A DNA stretch of 64,000 nt. Source: Alopecurus myosuroides. Taxonomy: Eukaryota; Streptophyta; Magnoliopsida; Poales; Poaceae. The notes under the pieces were generated by a model. The model was not told where the DNA came from, did no database searches, and worked only from the letters and a program-made list of their open reading frames with translations. Positions 11,977 to 23,523 of this stretch are shown here, piece after piece. The stretch's first letter is position 1, and the number at the start of each line of letters is the position of its first letter. Where the stretch lies: NCBI GenBank assembly GCA_028641055.1, contig CM054062.1, positions 22,886,536 through 22,950,535 of the forward strand, written 5' to 3'. Position numbers and translations under genes: made by a program.

Positions 11977-14900
11977 ATGGATTCGGCAGGAGCGCCGAAG
12001 CCCGAGGAGGTCGCCGCTTACCAGAGCAGCGAGGCCAAGCAGGCGAGGCTGCAGTCCATGCTCGCCGCGCTCCTCGACGACCCCATACTCGCGGACGTCC
12101 CGAGGAAGCCCTCTCTAGGGGACGTGGACACGCTCATCAACCTCGAGCTCGGCAGCGCCATGAGAGTGACCGTCGTCAAGCTGGACGACACCTCGTTCGG
12201 TATACGGTCCTCTTTCAACCCCACATTTTTCGTCACAATCGATCCTGTACCATGTGCTGACCCACCTCAATTCGTTCTGCTCCTGTCCTTGTGGTGAAAA
12301 AAAGATGTCGCGGTGTTGAACACTGCTACGGTCAAGGATTTGAAGCTGTCTGTCAGGAAGAAGATAACTGAGATAGAGCAAGGCCAGATGGGCCATCGAC
12401 ATATCTCATGGTAAGCCATAAGATTTATTTCTATGATGGATCATGTACTCTTTCATTCATAGCATGTACTTGGTCTGTGCTGATACGGGCTGATGTTCGT
12501 CGAATTCCTGCCGATGTATCTTGCTATTTAATTCATCCCATGATGGGCATTCAGGCACTAGTTTAGGTTGGTGTGGTGATCCAAATAATCTGAGCCCGAG
12601 CCACAAGATATAAAAGAGAGTGATTAGAATTCTGAATTTGATCAAGACATTGAGAATCCAAGCTGAAGTTTATTGTGCTTGGTCTGAATTCGCGCTGAAC
12701 TTGACGTGCTTGGGATTGAATAGCTAAGTGTGTGTTCATAAGGTTGATTTCTAGAAGTAGTTTTAGCTCAATATAGAAGATTGACTTCTAGAAGGTTGTG
12801 TTCATAAGGTTGACTTCTGAGCCCGAGCCACAAGATATATAAGAGAGTGATTAGAATTCTGAATTTGATCAAGACATTGAGAATCCAAGCTGAAGTTTAT
12901 TGTGCTTGGGTCTGAATTTGCGCTGAACTTGACCTGCTTGGTATTGAATAGCTAAGTATGTGTTCATAAGGTTGACTTCTAGAAGTAGTTTTAGCTCAAT
13001 ATAGAAGATATCTACTGAATATCTTCATCAATTGGTTTCTACTGTGGATTGTTGTCTTCTGACATTCAAGGCGCCTACTTGATTCATGCTAACATGAAGA
13101 TATCTAGACATGGTAGTTACCTTGTGTTGTTAGAAATGCTTCTGATGTGTTGCTACTTAGGATCCTATGATGGCACCTAGGCGCTATTGATCTACCATAC
13201 GACTAGCATAGATGAGTCTGATCATCTAAATAAGCTGAGAGTCAGAAGACATATGAGATTGATTTGAATTAGCTCAAGACCTTGAAAACCCAGGCTGAAA
13301 TTTATTATGTTTGGGTCTGAATTTGCACTGAACTTGACCTACTTGGTATTGAGTTAAGTTTCCTGTATCAGTGTCTTTCAGTTGAAACTGAGGAAAATAT
13401 GACGATCCAAGATTGACTCTTATAAGTAGTTAAGCTCAATATAGAAAGAAACTGCTGACTGAATTTCCTATGATTATTTCGGAGTGCATGAGCCCGTAGT
13501 TTGTACACTATTTACTACCGCGATTCTTCTGTCCACACAAAAATTAGGAGCATTCTAAATTCTAAATTAGGATTTTATTTAAGCTTCCATTGTGTGGTTA
13601 TAAATTTGCCTGGGACAGTACATTTTTGCATTCAGATATGACAGTGTCACTCCCTGCAAACACTTCGTGGCATTAGCTCGATACGTGGAGAATTCAACTT
13701 GAAGCTTATTGTGATTGTTAGTTTGATTTGCACTGAACATGGACCTGTTTGGTATTGACTAGCTGCATGTGTGTACATACGGGTGGTTCAACCTATTTGA
13801 AATAAGGCCCCTATATTGAATCATCTCTTTCAGTTGAAACATAGGGAGAGTATAATGTTCAGATATTTCTTCTAAAAGTAGTTTGAGCTCAACATAGAAA
13901 GAAATTGCTTGCTAAGATTTTTCATGTGCACTCGAAGCTCAAACCTGTGACCCCACTTGTTTGATTCCATGAAGCTTCAGCCACGTGGTTATAAGTTTGT
14001 CTAGGACAGTACACTGTTTGTCTATCTGATACTAACAGTAGCACTCACTGCAAAGAGTTCTTGGCATCAGTGTTTGTTACCACTAAATTGTCAGAAAATG
14101 TTGCGCCTATTTACGAGAGAAAGCCTACTATGTAATATGAGGACTGCAGTGCTGTTACCACTAAAAATCTCCAGCCATGAAAAGCGTAAACTAATTAGAG
14201 ATCCTACCTCACCGACGTTAGGCTGAATAATATAGCCTTCTGTCATAATGCTAGTTTCAACTATATAAATAGCTGCCAGGCTTGTATTGAAGCCCCCAAA
14301 AGTGTTATCTTGGTATCCATTTCTTCCTGAATTATGTAGTTCAAAAGCATCACGATTTGTGTTGTTGGTAGCATAAGTTGCATATGGAAGCTACCTGTGC
14401 AACACTTTCTTGCTGTATTTTATTATTTAACTCTATTATTTTAACCATAAGTATCCATGTTCCGTCCATTTCTGTACTCAGAAGTGACATACTTTTGGTG
14501 GCATATCTCAACCTTTTATTCGTCAATATTTCCTTTGAGAAGGATACCGAGAATTCCAAACTCCGTTTTAAGTATTTATATTTGTCCCAGGAAGCATATT
14601 TGGGAGAACTACTGCCTGACACATCAGAGTGAGAAGTTGATAGATGACAATTCTGTACTTTCTTCTTATGGCATTCGTAATAACTCAAAGGTATAGTTCC
14701 TCCTGTTAAAGAATAATGACATAATTCCTTCATTTTAATTTTCCGGAATTTCAGTATGCATAGTAGCAAATGAAACCTCTTTGGGGAACCACAAATCTGT
14801 TATGATGTATAGATATTTACCTTTTGGGGCAATGTTTATATTTGCTTGTTTCTTAAGATAGCCTAGTGGAATCTGTATCACCAAATAAGATAGTTTGACC

Positions 14901-15087
14901 ACAAATATATCATAGAGATAATGTTAGTATTAGATTTGGCAGGTAGTAACCGGAAGATGAACTGATTAAAATCATGTCTCCGTTGAACTAGGTTTGTTTC
15001 TCACCGCACGTCATGTCGAGAGTGCATCAGAAGCATTCTAGGAGGAGAAAACACAGTTTCTTCCATGGTCTTAGCAGGAAATTGTGA
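11977..15087 (+). CDS. SNRNP25: U11/U12 small nuclear ribonucleoprotein 25 kDa protein
   Basis: Four exons join in frame: 11977-12199, 12305-12410, 14591-14690 and 14992-15087 (525 nt, 174 aa plus stop). Each intron has GT..AG ends and the phases match (1, 2, 0). The N-terminal part has the family's short helix and DDPILADVP segment. The ubiquitin-like fold follows (DVDTLINLELGSAMRV, ATVKDLKLSVRKKI, HISW, then KLIDDNSVLSSYGIRN) and then a basic C-terminal tail (QKHSRRRKHSFF). In plants and animals this protein belongs to the U11/U12 di-snRNP of the minor spliceosome and helps recognise U12-type introns in the nucleus. The start is the first ATG of the conserved frame. Intron 2 (2.18 kb) is filled with imperfect repeats. 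The assignment rests on remembered family motifs. Confidence 0.88.
12590..13030 (+). repeat. Tandem duplication inside intron 2 of the SNRNP25-like gene
   Basis: A ~220 bp segment starting GAGCCCGAGCCACAAGATAT occurs at about 12592 and again at about 12814 with few differences. More diverged copies recur at about 13226, 13680, 15903 and 16440, so the intron and the downstream flank grew by repeated local duplication. Confidence 0.8.
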
Positions 15088-15272
15088 CCCTGCCTCATGA
15101 TTACTGAGCGAGAGAATCCCTTAAAGCCAGTGGAGCGATCACTTACAAAACGAAGAATGCTCCAGGATTTAGCTATGGCATTGAAATGGGGGTATATTCT
15201 CAGAAGAAAGAAAAGAGGCAGAAGTTGCAGAAGATGGCATATGCTTGGGAAGAGCAGTACGTAATTAATGTA

Positions 15273-15353
15273 CTACCTTTGTCCTGAAATGTAAGACGTT
15301 TTGTAGACTATTTTAGCCTACCAAAAACGTCTTATATTTTGGGACATAGAATG
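15273..15353. mobile_element. Short Stowaway-like MITE (81 bp)
   Basis: TA-flanked element with inverted ends CTACCTTTGTCCTGAAATGTAAGACG and its partner CGTCTTATATTTTGGGACATAGAATG. It lies ~190 bp past the SNRNP25 stop codon, probably in or near the 3' UTR. Confidence 0.65.
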
Positions 15354-15599
15354 TACTTCAGTTATTCTTTGTTCTTATTTCGGAGCTACTGTAGTCATGT
15401 AATCTGCCAGTGCAAGTGCATTTAAGGATAATGCACTTTAGCTCAACTATTGCTTTTGCATGTCAGCTAGCCTAATTCTGGTTCAGAGAATCAATTTTGA
15501 ATTGTTATACTCATGTCATGGGCTTGATATACAAAGTAATTATTGATTGATATGTTCAAAAAAAAATATTGATTGATATCTGTACTGTTTAAACCAGCC

Positions 15600-18097
15600 A
15601 ATGGAGCAAAATCAAATGTATTCCATCATGCAAAACATAAATATAATTAGAAACATACTTTCTGTATAAGCAAATCTCATGCCTTCTGCTGAAAACCAAC
15701 ATGCCAAACTGACTGACGTCCGAAAACAATTTTTTTGGCTGGAAACTGATTATTTTCTTAGAACCAACATTACCCAAGAACTCAACCAGTGTGGTCCCCT
15801 GGCACACACACCATACCAGAAATGCTGAAATGATAGAACTGTGTTGCATGCATTGGCATATATGGACACAAATCATATGCTCCTTGGATGAAGAAAAGGC
15901 AGGGGAGAAATAAGCTGAGAGTCACAAGATATATGAGATTGATTTGAATTCTGAATTTTCTTAAGACATTGAGAATCCAAGCTGATGTTTATTGTGTTTG
16001 AGTTTAATTTGGACTGAACTTGACATGCTTGGTATTGAAGCTGGATGTGTACATTCGAATGACAGACTATTTGAATTAGGTTTCCTGTATCAGCGTCTTT
16101 CAGTTGAAATTAATTAGGTTTCCTGTTCCGAGATTTGTTTCTAGAAGTAGGTTGAGCTCAATATAAAATTAAACTGCTGACTGTGTTTTCCTTACGATTA
16201 ATTCCGAGTGCATGAGCCCGTTGTTTGTACACTGGTTTACAATGTACGCTTATGCTATTGGTGATCCTTCACTTCACAAACTAATCAGGAACGTTCTAAA
16301 CTATAAATTAAGATCTCATTTCCTTGATTCCATGCATCTGCTATGTGGTTATATTTCTGTCTAGGACAGTACACTGTTTGCCAGTCGGATATGACAGTAG
16401 CACTTTCTGCAAACGCTTCCTGGTATTGACACTCAGGCTTTGATATTTAGTTTGGTTTTTTGCACTGAACTTGACCTGTTTGGAATTGACTAGCTGAATG
16501 TGTGTACATAAGGTTAGTAAACCCATTTGAATTGAGGTCCCTATTTTAACCAATCTCTTACAATTGAATGTAAGGAAATATAATGTTAGAAACTTGCTTT
16601 TAAACGTAGGACTTAACAAGAAGGATATTTTTTTAACTTTTTTTTTTCCGAAGGAAGAAGAAAGATACTGCTCTGTAAGATTTTTTCATGGGCATTTTAA
16701 ACTCTAAACTATCACCCAATTTCCTTGACTCAACGAACCTTCAGCCATGTGGTTCTAAGTTTATCTTGGACAGTGCGCTGTTTGCCTGTTTGATATAACA
16801 GTAGCACTCACTGCAAAGAGTTCTTGCCTTCAGTATCTGTTACCACTAAACTGTCAGAGAAAGGCTACTATGTCATAACAGGATTTCAGTTCTCTTATAA
16901 TAAACCATAGATTTGGGAAGGCTCAATGTATATACAGAGCATTACTAGCTACAATAAAAAAAATCACAAGTCCATGTTATGGTTCTACATCTGCTAACTG
17001 TTAAGTATGAGCCCGTATACAAGTTGTTCAATTTTAAAAGCTCCAGTATTACAAGTGTAAAACTAGCTAGATATCCTACCTTAACTGATGTTATCTTGGC
17101 TTAATGATACATCCTTCTGTCGTAATGTTAGCTTATAATAGTAGCTGTGAGTTGTATTGAAGTCGCTGAAAGTGCCATTTTGGTATTCATTATGTAGTTC
17201 AGAAGCCCCACGGCATGTGTAGTATGGTAAGCATAACTTGTATATGTAAGCCACCTGTGTTGCTCTTTTATTTTTGCCGCATTTTATCTTTCGACTTGTT
17301 ATTTTAGCTGTATTTATCTATGTTTCCATCCATATATCTAGTCAAAGAACTGACATGCTTTTTCTGGTATGTCTCGACCTTTTGTCTGTCGATATTTAGG
17401 TTAGTTATGGATGCCGAGAATTTCCCGAACTCCGGTTGCATTTATGTTTGTTCTAGCAAAAACATATTTTGGGGAACTACTGCCTGCTTGACACATCAGA
17501 GTGAGCAGTTGATTGATGGCAATTCTGCAATTTCTTCTCACCGCATTCGTAATAACTCTGTTGAAGTTGATAGATGGATATTTACTCCCTCCGATCCTTA
17601 ATATGTAGGAAAACAACTTAGCTAGTTCAATCGTACGTACAACCTCCGACTCTTTTTTCGGATTGGAGGGAGTACCTTTTTTGGATTGTGTGTGTGCGTG
17701 TGTGTGTGTTTACTTCTTTCTTAAGATGGCATGGTGGAATCTGTACTAGTACCAAATAAGACAGTGTGGCTAAAAATACATCCGGTTATAGAGGTGGTGT
17801 CATTAGATATGTGGCAGGTAAGTGATTAACACTTTCTGACTATGTTTCTGTGACCTGTTGAACTACTAGGTTTGTTTGGAAAACATCATGCAGAACATCG
17901 GCAAACAAAGTTTCTGCAAGACCGAATTAGTCTCACGCATTGTGCCCAGAACCAACAAACAGACCAACCTTTTATACTGAAGTCCAAAAGGCCACTGTGT
18001 TGATTCTTTTCTCAGAACGTACCAACATTCCCCCAACAGTTGAACCGATGTATGCGGCCCCCAAGCATATATGCCTGAAATGCTGCGATTAGAATTG
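15600..18097 (+). pseudogene. Decayed tandem copy of the 3' half of the SNRNP25-like gene
   Basis: From about 15903 the sequence repeats intron 2 of the gene. At 17459-17570 it holds a copy of exon 3 (ACTACTGCCTGCTTGACACATC..., ATTCGTAATAACTC) with a lost splice acceptor, an inserted 3-4 bp and several missense changes. At about 17865 the beginning of exon 4 is recognisable (GAACTACTAGGTTTGTTT) and then breaks off. The flank at 17880-18097 matches the original flank at about 15600-15890. No copy of exons 1 or 2 is present. This is a partial segmental duplication that cannot encode the protein. Confidence 0.75.
17585..17672. mobile_element. Stowaway MITE (88 bp)
   Basis: TA target duplications flank CTCCCTCCGATCC... 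and ...GGATTGGAGGGAG. It sits in the duplicated SNRNP25 copy, right after the pseudo-exon. Confidence 0.85.
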
Positions 18098-18258
18098 GCA
18101 TGCACGTATCGAAATATAAGATGTTTTAGCATTTCCTAGACAATATGTACCTACACATGTTTCAGTGTAACATGCATATGAATTTACACACTAAAACATG
18201 TCTAGATACATTATATCTACAAAATGCTAAAACATCTTATATTTTGATACGGAGGGAG
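18098..18258. mobile_element. Stowaway-like MITE (161 bp)
   Basis: Long inverted arms (ATATAAGATGTTTTAGCA near 18114 and TGCTAAAACATCTTATATTT near 18225) end in a clean GGAGGGAG-TA on the right. The left end has drifted. Confidence 0.75.
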
Positions 18259-18474
18259 TATTTGGCTGAAGAATAAAGCATGGAGACATCTCAACAGGCG
18301 ATCAGCCAGGCTAGCTAGAGGATAACTTTTTGCTTCATATGGAAGAAGGCAGGCGGCACCAGAGGGAGCTTGGCTCAAGCTGTGGTACCACCTCCTGTCC
18401 CAATCCCAGACACACACTTGGCTGGCTACACAACCAACCAGCACAACACTCTACTGAACTCAAACTGCACTAGC

Positions 18475-18495
18475 ACTACTACTACTACTACTACT
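18475..18495 (+). repeat. (ACT)7 microsatellite
   Basis: Seven perfect ACT units followed by ACC. Confidence 0.95.
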
Positions 18496-18597
18496 ACCAG
18501 TTGAGGTTCAGGACCACGCTACCGGTTAATTACAGACATGCTTCCATATATGCTTCTAACTGATTAAGGCAAGCTAGCTAGGACGACGGCGACGCCA

Positions 18598-18915
18598 CTA
18601 CTCTTTGGTCTTGGGAGCAGAAGGTAGGGTCTCACATGCGCCCTGCAGGGTGAGCTCCAGGGAGGCGCCCGCGTCCTGCCCGGGCATCATCATCGCCTGC
18701 TGGTTGCCGCCGTAAAAGGTGTACTGCTGATCTTGCAGCTGCTGGAATGTCATGGTGGGGGTGGTGGCAGCTCCCCACCACTGCAAGTTGGAGCTCGACT
18801 GCTGCTGCGGGTAGCTGCCCTGGCCGCCCGTCGGGAAGAGCGGCAGAGTCTCGCGGCCATCGTCGGGGCATGCCGCCGAGGGGTATATATGGAGGGGGGC
18901 AGCAGCTAGTAGGAG
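18598..18915 (-). pseudogene. WUSCHEL-clade WOX C-terminal fragment without homeodomain
   Basis: The open minus-strand frame of 105 residues contains GRETLPLFPTGG near its start, which is the WUS box (TLxLFP). It then has a Gln/Ser-rich middle and ends near ASLELTLQ, an EAR-like motif. This combination is typical of the C-terminal half of WUS-clade WOX transcription factors (WUS/WOX5-like), which repress genes in meristems. An in-frame TAG at 18918-18916 closes the frame upstream. No homeodomain is readable in the next kilobase on the minus strand. Upstream of the WUS box the sequence looks like a promoter/5' UTR (CT-rich, CATATATACC about 18885). It may be a deletion derivative, or the last exon of a gene whose homeodomain exon lies behind inserted DNA. 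There is no ATG in the WUS-box frame, so expression is doubtful. Confidence 0.6.
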
Positions 18916-19713
18916 CTAGAGGAATAGGAGTGTAGGGGTAGGGTGATATAGGTTGTGGGCTAGCTAGCTGGGTGGAGGAGGGAGAGGAGGATCGGATCAT
19001 GGCGATATCTTTTGGAGAGGGACGAGTGAAGTTGACACACGTACGAGCTCCCCTTCCGGCCAGGAGAAGAAAAGCTCGTCGATGAGGGAGGAGGATGTGG
19101 GGACTATGAACAGGGCATGGAGCGCAGACGCCTGCATACGGCAACTGCATGTGTCCTCCTCCCTAGCATAGGTTGCATTCTCTCTCTCCCTCTCTCGCGG
19201 TGACATGCATGAACTGATCGAGTTCGAGCTCCGAATTTTGAATACTTTAGGAAAGCCAAAGAAATAGAATGCCTGGCCATTCTAATCCTATGGACATAGG
19301 AACTCACCAAAGGATTTTTTCCATGAGGTTGGAGCTCATGCAATTTTTCCTATGAAAACACACTATCAAGCTCCTACCGGGTTCTTTTTTCCTACAGGCT
19401 ATGGGATCTCTAGGAGAATCCCTATACCGCAAACCTGTATAATGCTTTTACAGATCGTTTTTGCCATTTTTAAGAGCTAAAAAGCTAGCAGACAGCGTCT
19501 TCCACCTTGCAGTGGGAGGCTCCTATGAAGCGCATCTGTGCGAAACTCCGGTCGACTCGCGTTTCGCCGGGCCGAGACGTGAAGCCCCCCGCGGACGGGG
19601 AGCGGAAACGAAGCCCCCCCTCCCCGCGCTCGTTCGTGAGAAGCCCCCGTGGCGGCCAGGAACGAAGCCCCTCGTGATGCAGTAGGATGGCCTCGAGCGC
19701 CAGGCACGAAGCC
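18916..19713. other. Non-coding sequence between WOX fragment and CACTA element
   Basis: Contains a GA/CT-rich stretch (19175-19200) and, from about 19540, a GC-rich region where GAAGCCCC recurs. That GAAGCCCC sequence resumes on the far side of the CACTA element (about 21034), so it is the host sequence of that insertion. No gene seen. Confidence 0.5.
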
Positions 19714-21016
19714 CACTAGTACAGAAAGGGTCATCTGTGGCCCTAGGTGCGCCACACACTGGCCGTGCGCCATAGAAATGTCAATTCTGTGGCGCACCTC
19801 AGCCGTGCGCCACAGAAATTTGCAATTTTGTGGCGCACCAAGTAGGGGTGCGCCACAGATTTTTTTTTTGAATTTAAAAAAAAGGCGGCCAGATCTGGCC
19901 GCGGGAATTTTGGCGGAATTTCGAAATTTCGCCGGAGCTCGTCGGATGCTGGTGGTGGTGGGTGGAGGATGGGGGTCACCGGAGTTGGTGGAGGAGGAGG
20001 AGGAACTCGCCGGAGGTGGTGGTGGAGGAGGAGGGGTGGTGGTGGAAGAGGAGGAGGGGTGGTGGTGGAGGAGGAGGAGGAGGAGGAGGGGTGGTGGTGG
20101 TAGTGGAGGAGGAGGAGAAGGGGTGGTGGTGGAGGAGGAGGAGGAGGGATGGTGATGGAGGAGGAGGTGGAGGAGAGAAGTGGAGAGGTAGAAGAGAGAA
20201 GGGGAGATGAGAAGTGGAGGAGAAATGGAGAAGGAGGGTAGAAGAGGCAGGATTCGAAATCCTGCCCAACATAATTCTATGGCGCACCAAGTGAAGGGAT
20301 TTTTATTTTTATTTTTTTATTTTCTAGTCAAAATCTTCAAACGGCCATAACTTTTGTTCCTTTTAGAATTTGGAGATTCTAAAAAAATCTCACAGGCCAA
20401 AGGCGAGTGAGGTTGAGTTACCTTTTCTCTCTAGTTTTTTTTATATCTTGATCATTTTTTTCCGACATCGTATGTAAAAGTTATGCCCATTTTACTTTTT
20501 TTAACGAACTTTTGCTCAGAAAGTCGAAATTCATATTTCAAAATTTGATAAAAAAGTAGACCTTAAACTCTCCGTACATCTATAAGGGATTTATTTTTTG
20601 ATGCTTTTTAGACCTCCAACTCTCCGTGAAAAACTAGAAATGACGTTCCGGGGGGGGGGGGGGGGGAGGTGGAGTTTGTGCGTGGACAGAAAATTAGGAG
20701 ATGAGAATTCTGTGGCGCACAGGACAGTGGTGCACCACAGAAATGTCATATTTCTGTGGCGCACTAACCACCATGCGCCATAGAATATGAGTGGTTCAAT
20801 GGTTGGTGTGGGCCCCAACATATTTCTGTGGCGCACCTCTGTCCCGTGCGCCACAAAATTCCTCTTTTCTGTGGCGCACCCCTGTCCCGTGCACCACAGA
20901 ATTTCTCTTTTTTGTGGCGCATACCCCCCGTGCGCCACAAAAATAAATTTCTGTGGCGCATGTTTACATGGTGCGCCACAGAATGCCATCCACAGAAAGG
21001 TACTTCTCTACTAGTG
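19714..21016. mobile_element. Non-autonomous CACTA (DTC) transposon, 1303 bp
   Basis: The ends are CACTAGTACAGAAAGG and CCTTTCTGTACT-like (right end ...TACTTCTCTACTAGTG), the CACTA terminal inverted repeat. Many sub-terminal copies of TTCTGTGGCGCAC lie in both orientations within ~200 bp of the left end and ~320 bp of the right end. The 3-bp flanks are GCC and CCC, so the target duplication is imperfect. The interior has no transposase, only a GGN-rich tract and AT-rich filler. Movement would depend on an autonomous partner. Confidence 0.85.
19978..20235 (+). repeat. Purine-rich GGN/GGA triplet tract inside the CACTA element
   Basis: About 200 bp of GGA, GGT and GAG triplets. It produces long fake ORFs of Gly/Glu or Pro/Ser in several frames. 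A run of 17 G follows at 20650-20666. Confidence 0.9.
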
Positions 21017-21900
21017 CCCGCCCGGGCCAGGTATGAAGCCCCCTGGGCCCGACGAGCTCACACATGCGTGAGGCCCCACCGCCTGGGTCAAATCGGCTGG
21101 AACATACGTCCACGATTTCGCCCAAAATCGGCCAGACTAGAACCTCCTCGTCGGCAATCAAAGATTGACGCTGGAATCGAGTCTCCTCATCGTGCAATCG
21201 GGCTCAGGAGTCACCGGCGCTGGCGCCGATGGGATCGTTGACCGGCCTGAGTTAATTTGTTCAGTTTTGGGCCTGTGGATCGACTCGAAAAACTAGACGT
21301 GTGGGGTTACGAGGAGAAAATAATCGGGGCATCGAAAACGTGTTTTCGGTTTACCCCATTTATAGGCTCTATTCTGTGTTTTAGCCCGAAATAAAACTTT
21401 ATATTCATGAGTTTGACCACTTTTACGGATATGGCGTTATTAGAATCCCATGAATCAAACATGTTCTCGAAGGGAAAAAAAATCCATAGGAACCGATTCC
21501 TATGTAAATACTGAAGAAATCCTTTGCACCAAAGGAGGACTTTATATTTTTTTTTTGGATGGGGGCCTTGGGGGTGGGGCACACAAGAATAAGTGTGACG
21601 TGAGGGTTGATCTTGTCTGCTGCCGCTTTCAATTTGTTCCGGCCACATTAACCGCATGCCCGGTTGAAAGAGCTTTGGCCCGGACAGACAGGATTTGAGC
21701 AGGCCCGGACAAAATGCTCATACGGACAATTGTTCTTTCTTTGTCCGTGGATGCTCAAATCCAGACCAAATTTGGTCCAGATTCGAGCAGTCCGTGGACA
21801 TGGGCCGTGTCTGTTCTGTTCGTGGAAACACAAAATCAACCCACATGTCAGCCTCTCTCTCCCCACCTACTCTCTCCTCTATTTCTTTTTCGTTCCCACA
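21017..21900. other. Non-coding host sequence
   Basis: GC-rich GAAGCCCC-type sequence to about 21250, then mixed sequence with a poly-T run (21545-21555). From about 21655 there is a CCCGGACA/TGTCCGTGG-rich segment that resembles an arm of a DNA transposon. I could not pair it convincingly with the GTCCGGGCGG segment at 22740-22805. Confidence 0.4.
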
Positions 21901-22125
21901 CCGACATGCTGCTCCACGTCGCCGCTCGACTCCGACCTCCGCCGCGAGCTCCCCCGCTCCCGGACCGCTCCTACCGCCCCACGCTCGACCCCCTCGACGG
22001 CAGCATCACGGTCGTCGTCCACAGCCTCGGCGGCGCGCTGGCGCTCCTCGTGGCCGACGAGATCGCCACGACCGTCCCTGACACCCCGCCGGTCGCCGTC
22101 GTTTCCTTCGGCGGCCCATGCCAAT
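21901..22125 (+). pseudogene. Scraps of a DAD1-like class 3 lipase (phospholipase A1) gene
   Basis: Two pieces are recognisable in different frames. The first, at 21907-21955, encodes [11 protein letters not shown] (the family's 'PLD..LRREL' N-terminal motif). The second, at about 22000-22117, encodes [21 protein letters not shown] and [11 protein letters not shown]. The serine of the G-x-S-x-G nucleophile elbow is kept, but the first glycine is Val. Everything between and after is deleted or rearranged. It is probably a fragment captured and carried by a transposon. Confidence 0.65.
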
Positions 22126-23112
22126 TTCGTGTCCAATTTCCGCGGCGATTGACATGGGCTTGTTCGTCGGTAGAGCTCACGGGCAGAGGCCTCCGGCGCC
22201 GGAGGAGGAGCCACGGCGGCAGGTGGAGGCCGCGCTTCTTCAGGTTGGCGCGCGCCGAGTCCGCGGCCGCGGCCACCAGCACGGCGCGAACACCGACGAC
22301 CACCAGCACGGCGCGAACACCGAGTCACGCGCTCGTGGTTTCTGCGTTCCGAGCCGGCGGGGAGGAGGACGTCCACGTAGGCGTGCTCGCCGGCGGGGTG
22401 GGAGGAGGACTTGTGCCAGCGGGAGAGGCAGAGCGCGGCGTCGTGGCCCATGGCGAGGAGGGACGCGGCGTGGCGAGGAGGGACGCGGCGAGGAGGCGGA
22501 AGAGGTCGCGCTGGCGCGCTCCCGCCGCGCGGTGGCGCTCGACGAGCGTGGAGGCGTGGGCGAGGAGGTTCTGTTCGCGGAGGCAAGTGGAGCGTCCATC
22601 CGGGGCAAGTGGAGCCGCGTGCTCGGCGCCGCCGCACGCAAGAAGATGAGCAGTGGACACTTTCTATTTGATTAATTTTTTGTGCCAAAAGTTGTCTGTC
22701 CGTTCTGAAATGAGCATCCCCGTAGGGTGCACAGCCCAAACGTGTCTGTCCGGGCGGCCGGACCGCTGCTCAAATGGACATTTTTGTCCCCTTTTTGTCC
22801 GGAAATTGAGCACTGCTGCAGGAGATGTCCTTAGCTCCCGAAACTGATTAGTCGTGGAGGAGGAGGATTGGTTCCGGTCTTGGTCCGTGTAAGTTCCGAA
22901 CATGTCGATCGATCGGTAAAGATAGTCCGTCAGGTGAAGGATCGAGCGAGATCAAACGCACTTGCGCGCGAGCTGCTAGCTGTTTCTGCCGCTAAAAAAC
23001 CCTGCTAGCTCCAAGTAAGTTCATCCCCATCGACCATCGTGGTTTTTTTTCTTTTTGAAATGTAAGCCTATTGGCCCCGTACACGCGGTTATTCTCTTCT
23101 GAATGGAAACTA
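22126..23112. other. GC-rich sequence, then unique spacer
   Basis: 22126-22650 is very GC-rich, with overlapping fake ORFs on both strands and a short tandem duplication (CAGCACGGCGCGAACACCGA at about 22277 and 22304). 22680-22840 is TGTCCG-rich. 22850-23112 shows no feature. Confidence 0.4.
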
Positions 23113-23185
23113 CTCCCTCCGTTCACATGTCTACATACATCCACTTTGATACAAATGGAAGTCATCTATTTATGAACGGAGGGAG
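23113..23185. mobile_element. Stowaway MITE (73 bp)
   Basis: TA-flanked with near-perfect inverted ends CTCCCTCCGTTCACATG and ATGAACGGAGGGAG. Confidence 0.88.
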
Positions 23186-23523
23186 TATGTATGCAGGGAG
23201 GGAACACGTACGATCGAGGAAATCTTGTGGTCTTTCTCTGCCCCATGATCGACCCATGGTCCATGGACCATGGAAGGCCAGCAGCAGAAGGAACCGACCG
23301 GCAGGGGGCAGGGTCCGGCGGCGAGAGCAGGGTTTTTTTTCGAGATTGTGAGAGCAGGGTTTTTCAATATTATAGTATGAATCCCGACAGAGGACTAGCC
23401 ACATGAGACAGGGCTCCGGCGATCGCGGAGGCGATTCTGCGCCGCCCCCGATCCGCCTGCCCTCCTCCTCCACCCCCCGGCGACCAGCCCTTGCCTGCTC
23501 CTCGGATCCATCCCGTTCCCCCC

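Noticed and set aside
19649..20290. ORFs of Gly/Glu or Pro/Ser in the CACTA interior
   Set aside because: Produced by GGN triplet repeats in all frames; no coding signature.
21714..22739. ORFs of 311 and 286 codons on opposite strands
   Set aside because: Both Arg/Ala/Pro-rich in GC-rich DNA. Only short lipase pieces are recognisable, and these fall in different frames.
21655..22840. Complete Pack-MULE around the lipase fragment
   Set aside because: I could not match terminal inverted repeats or a 9-bp target duplication, so no element was called.
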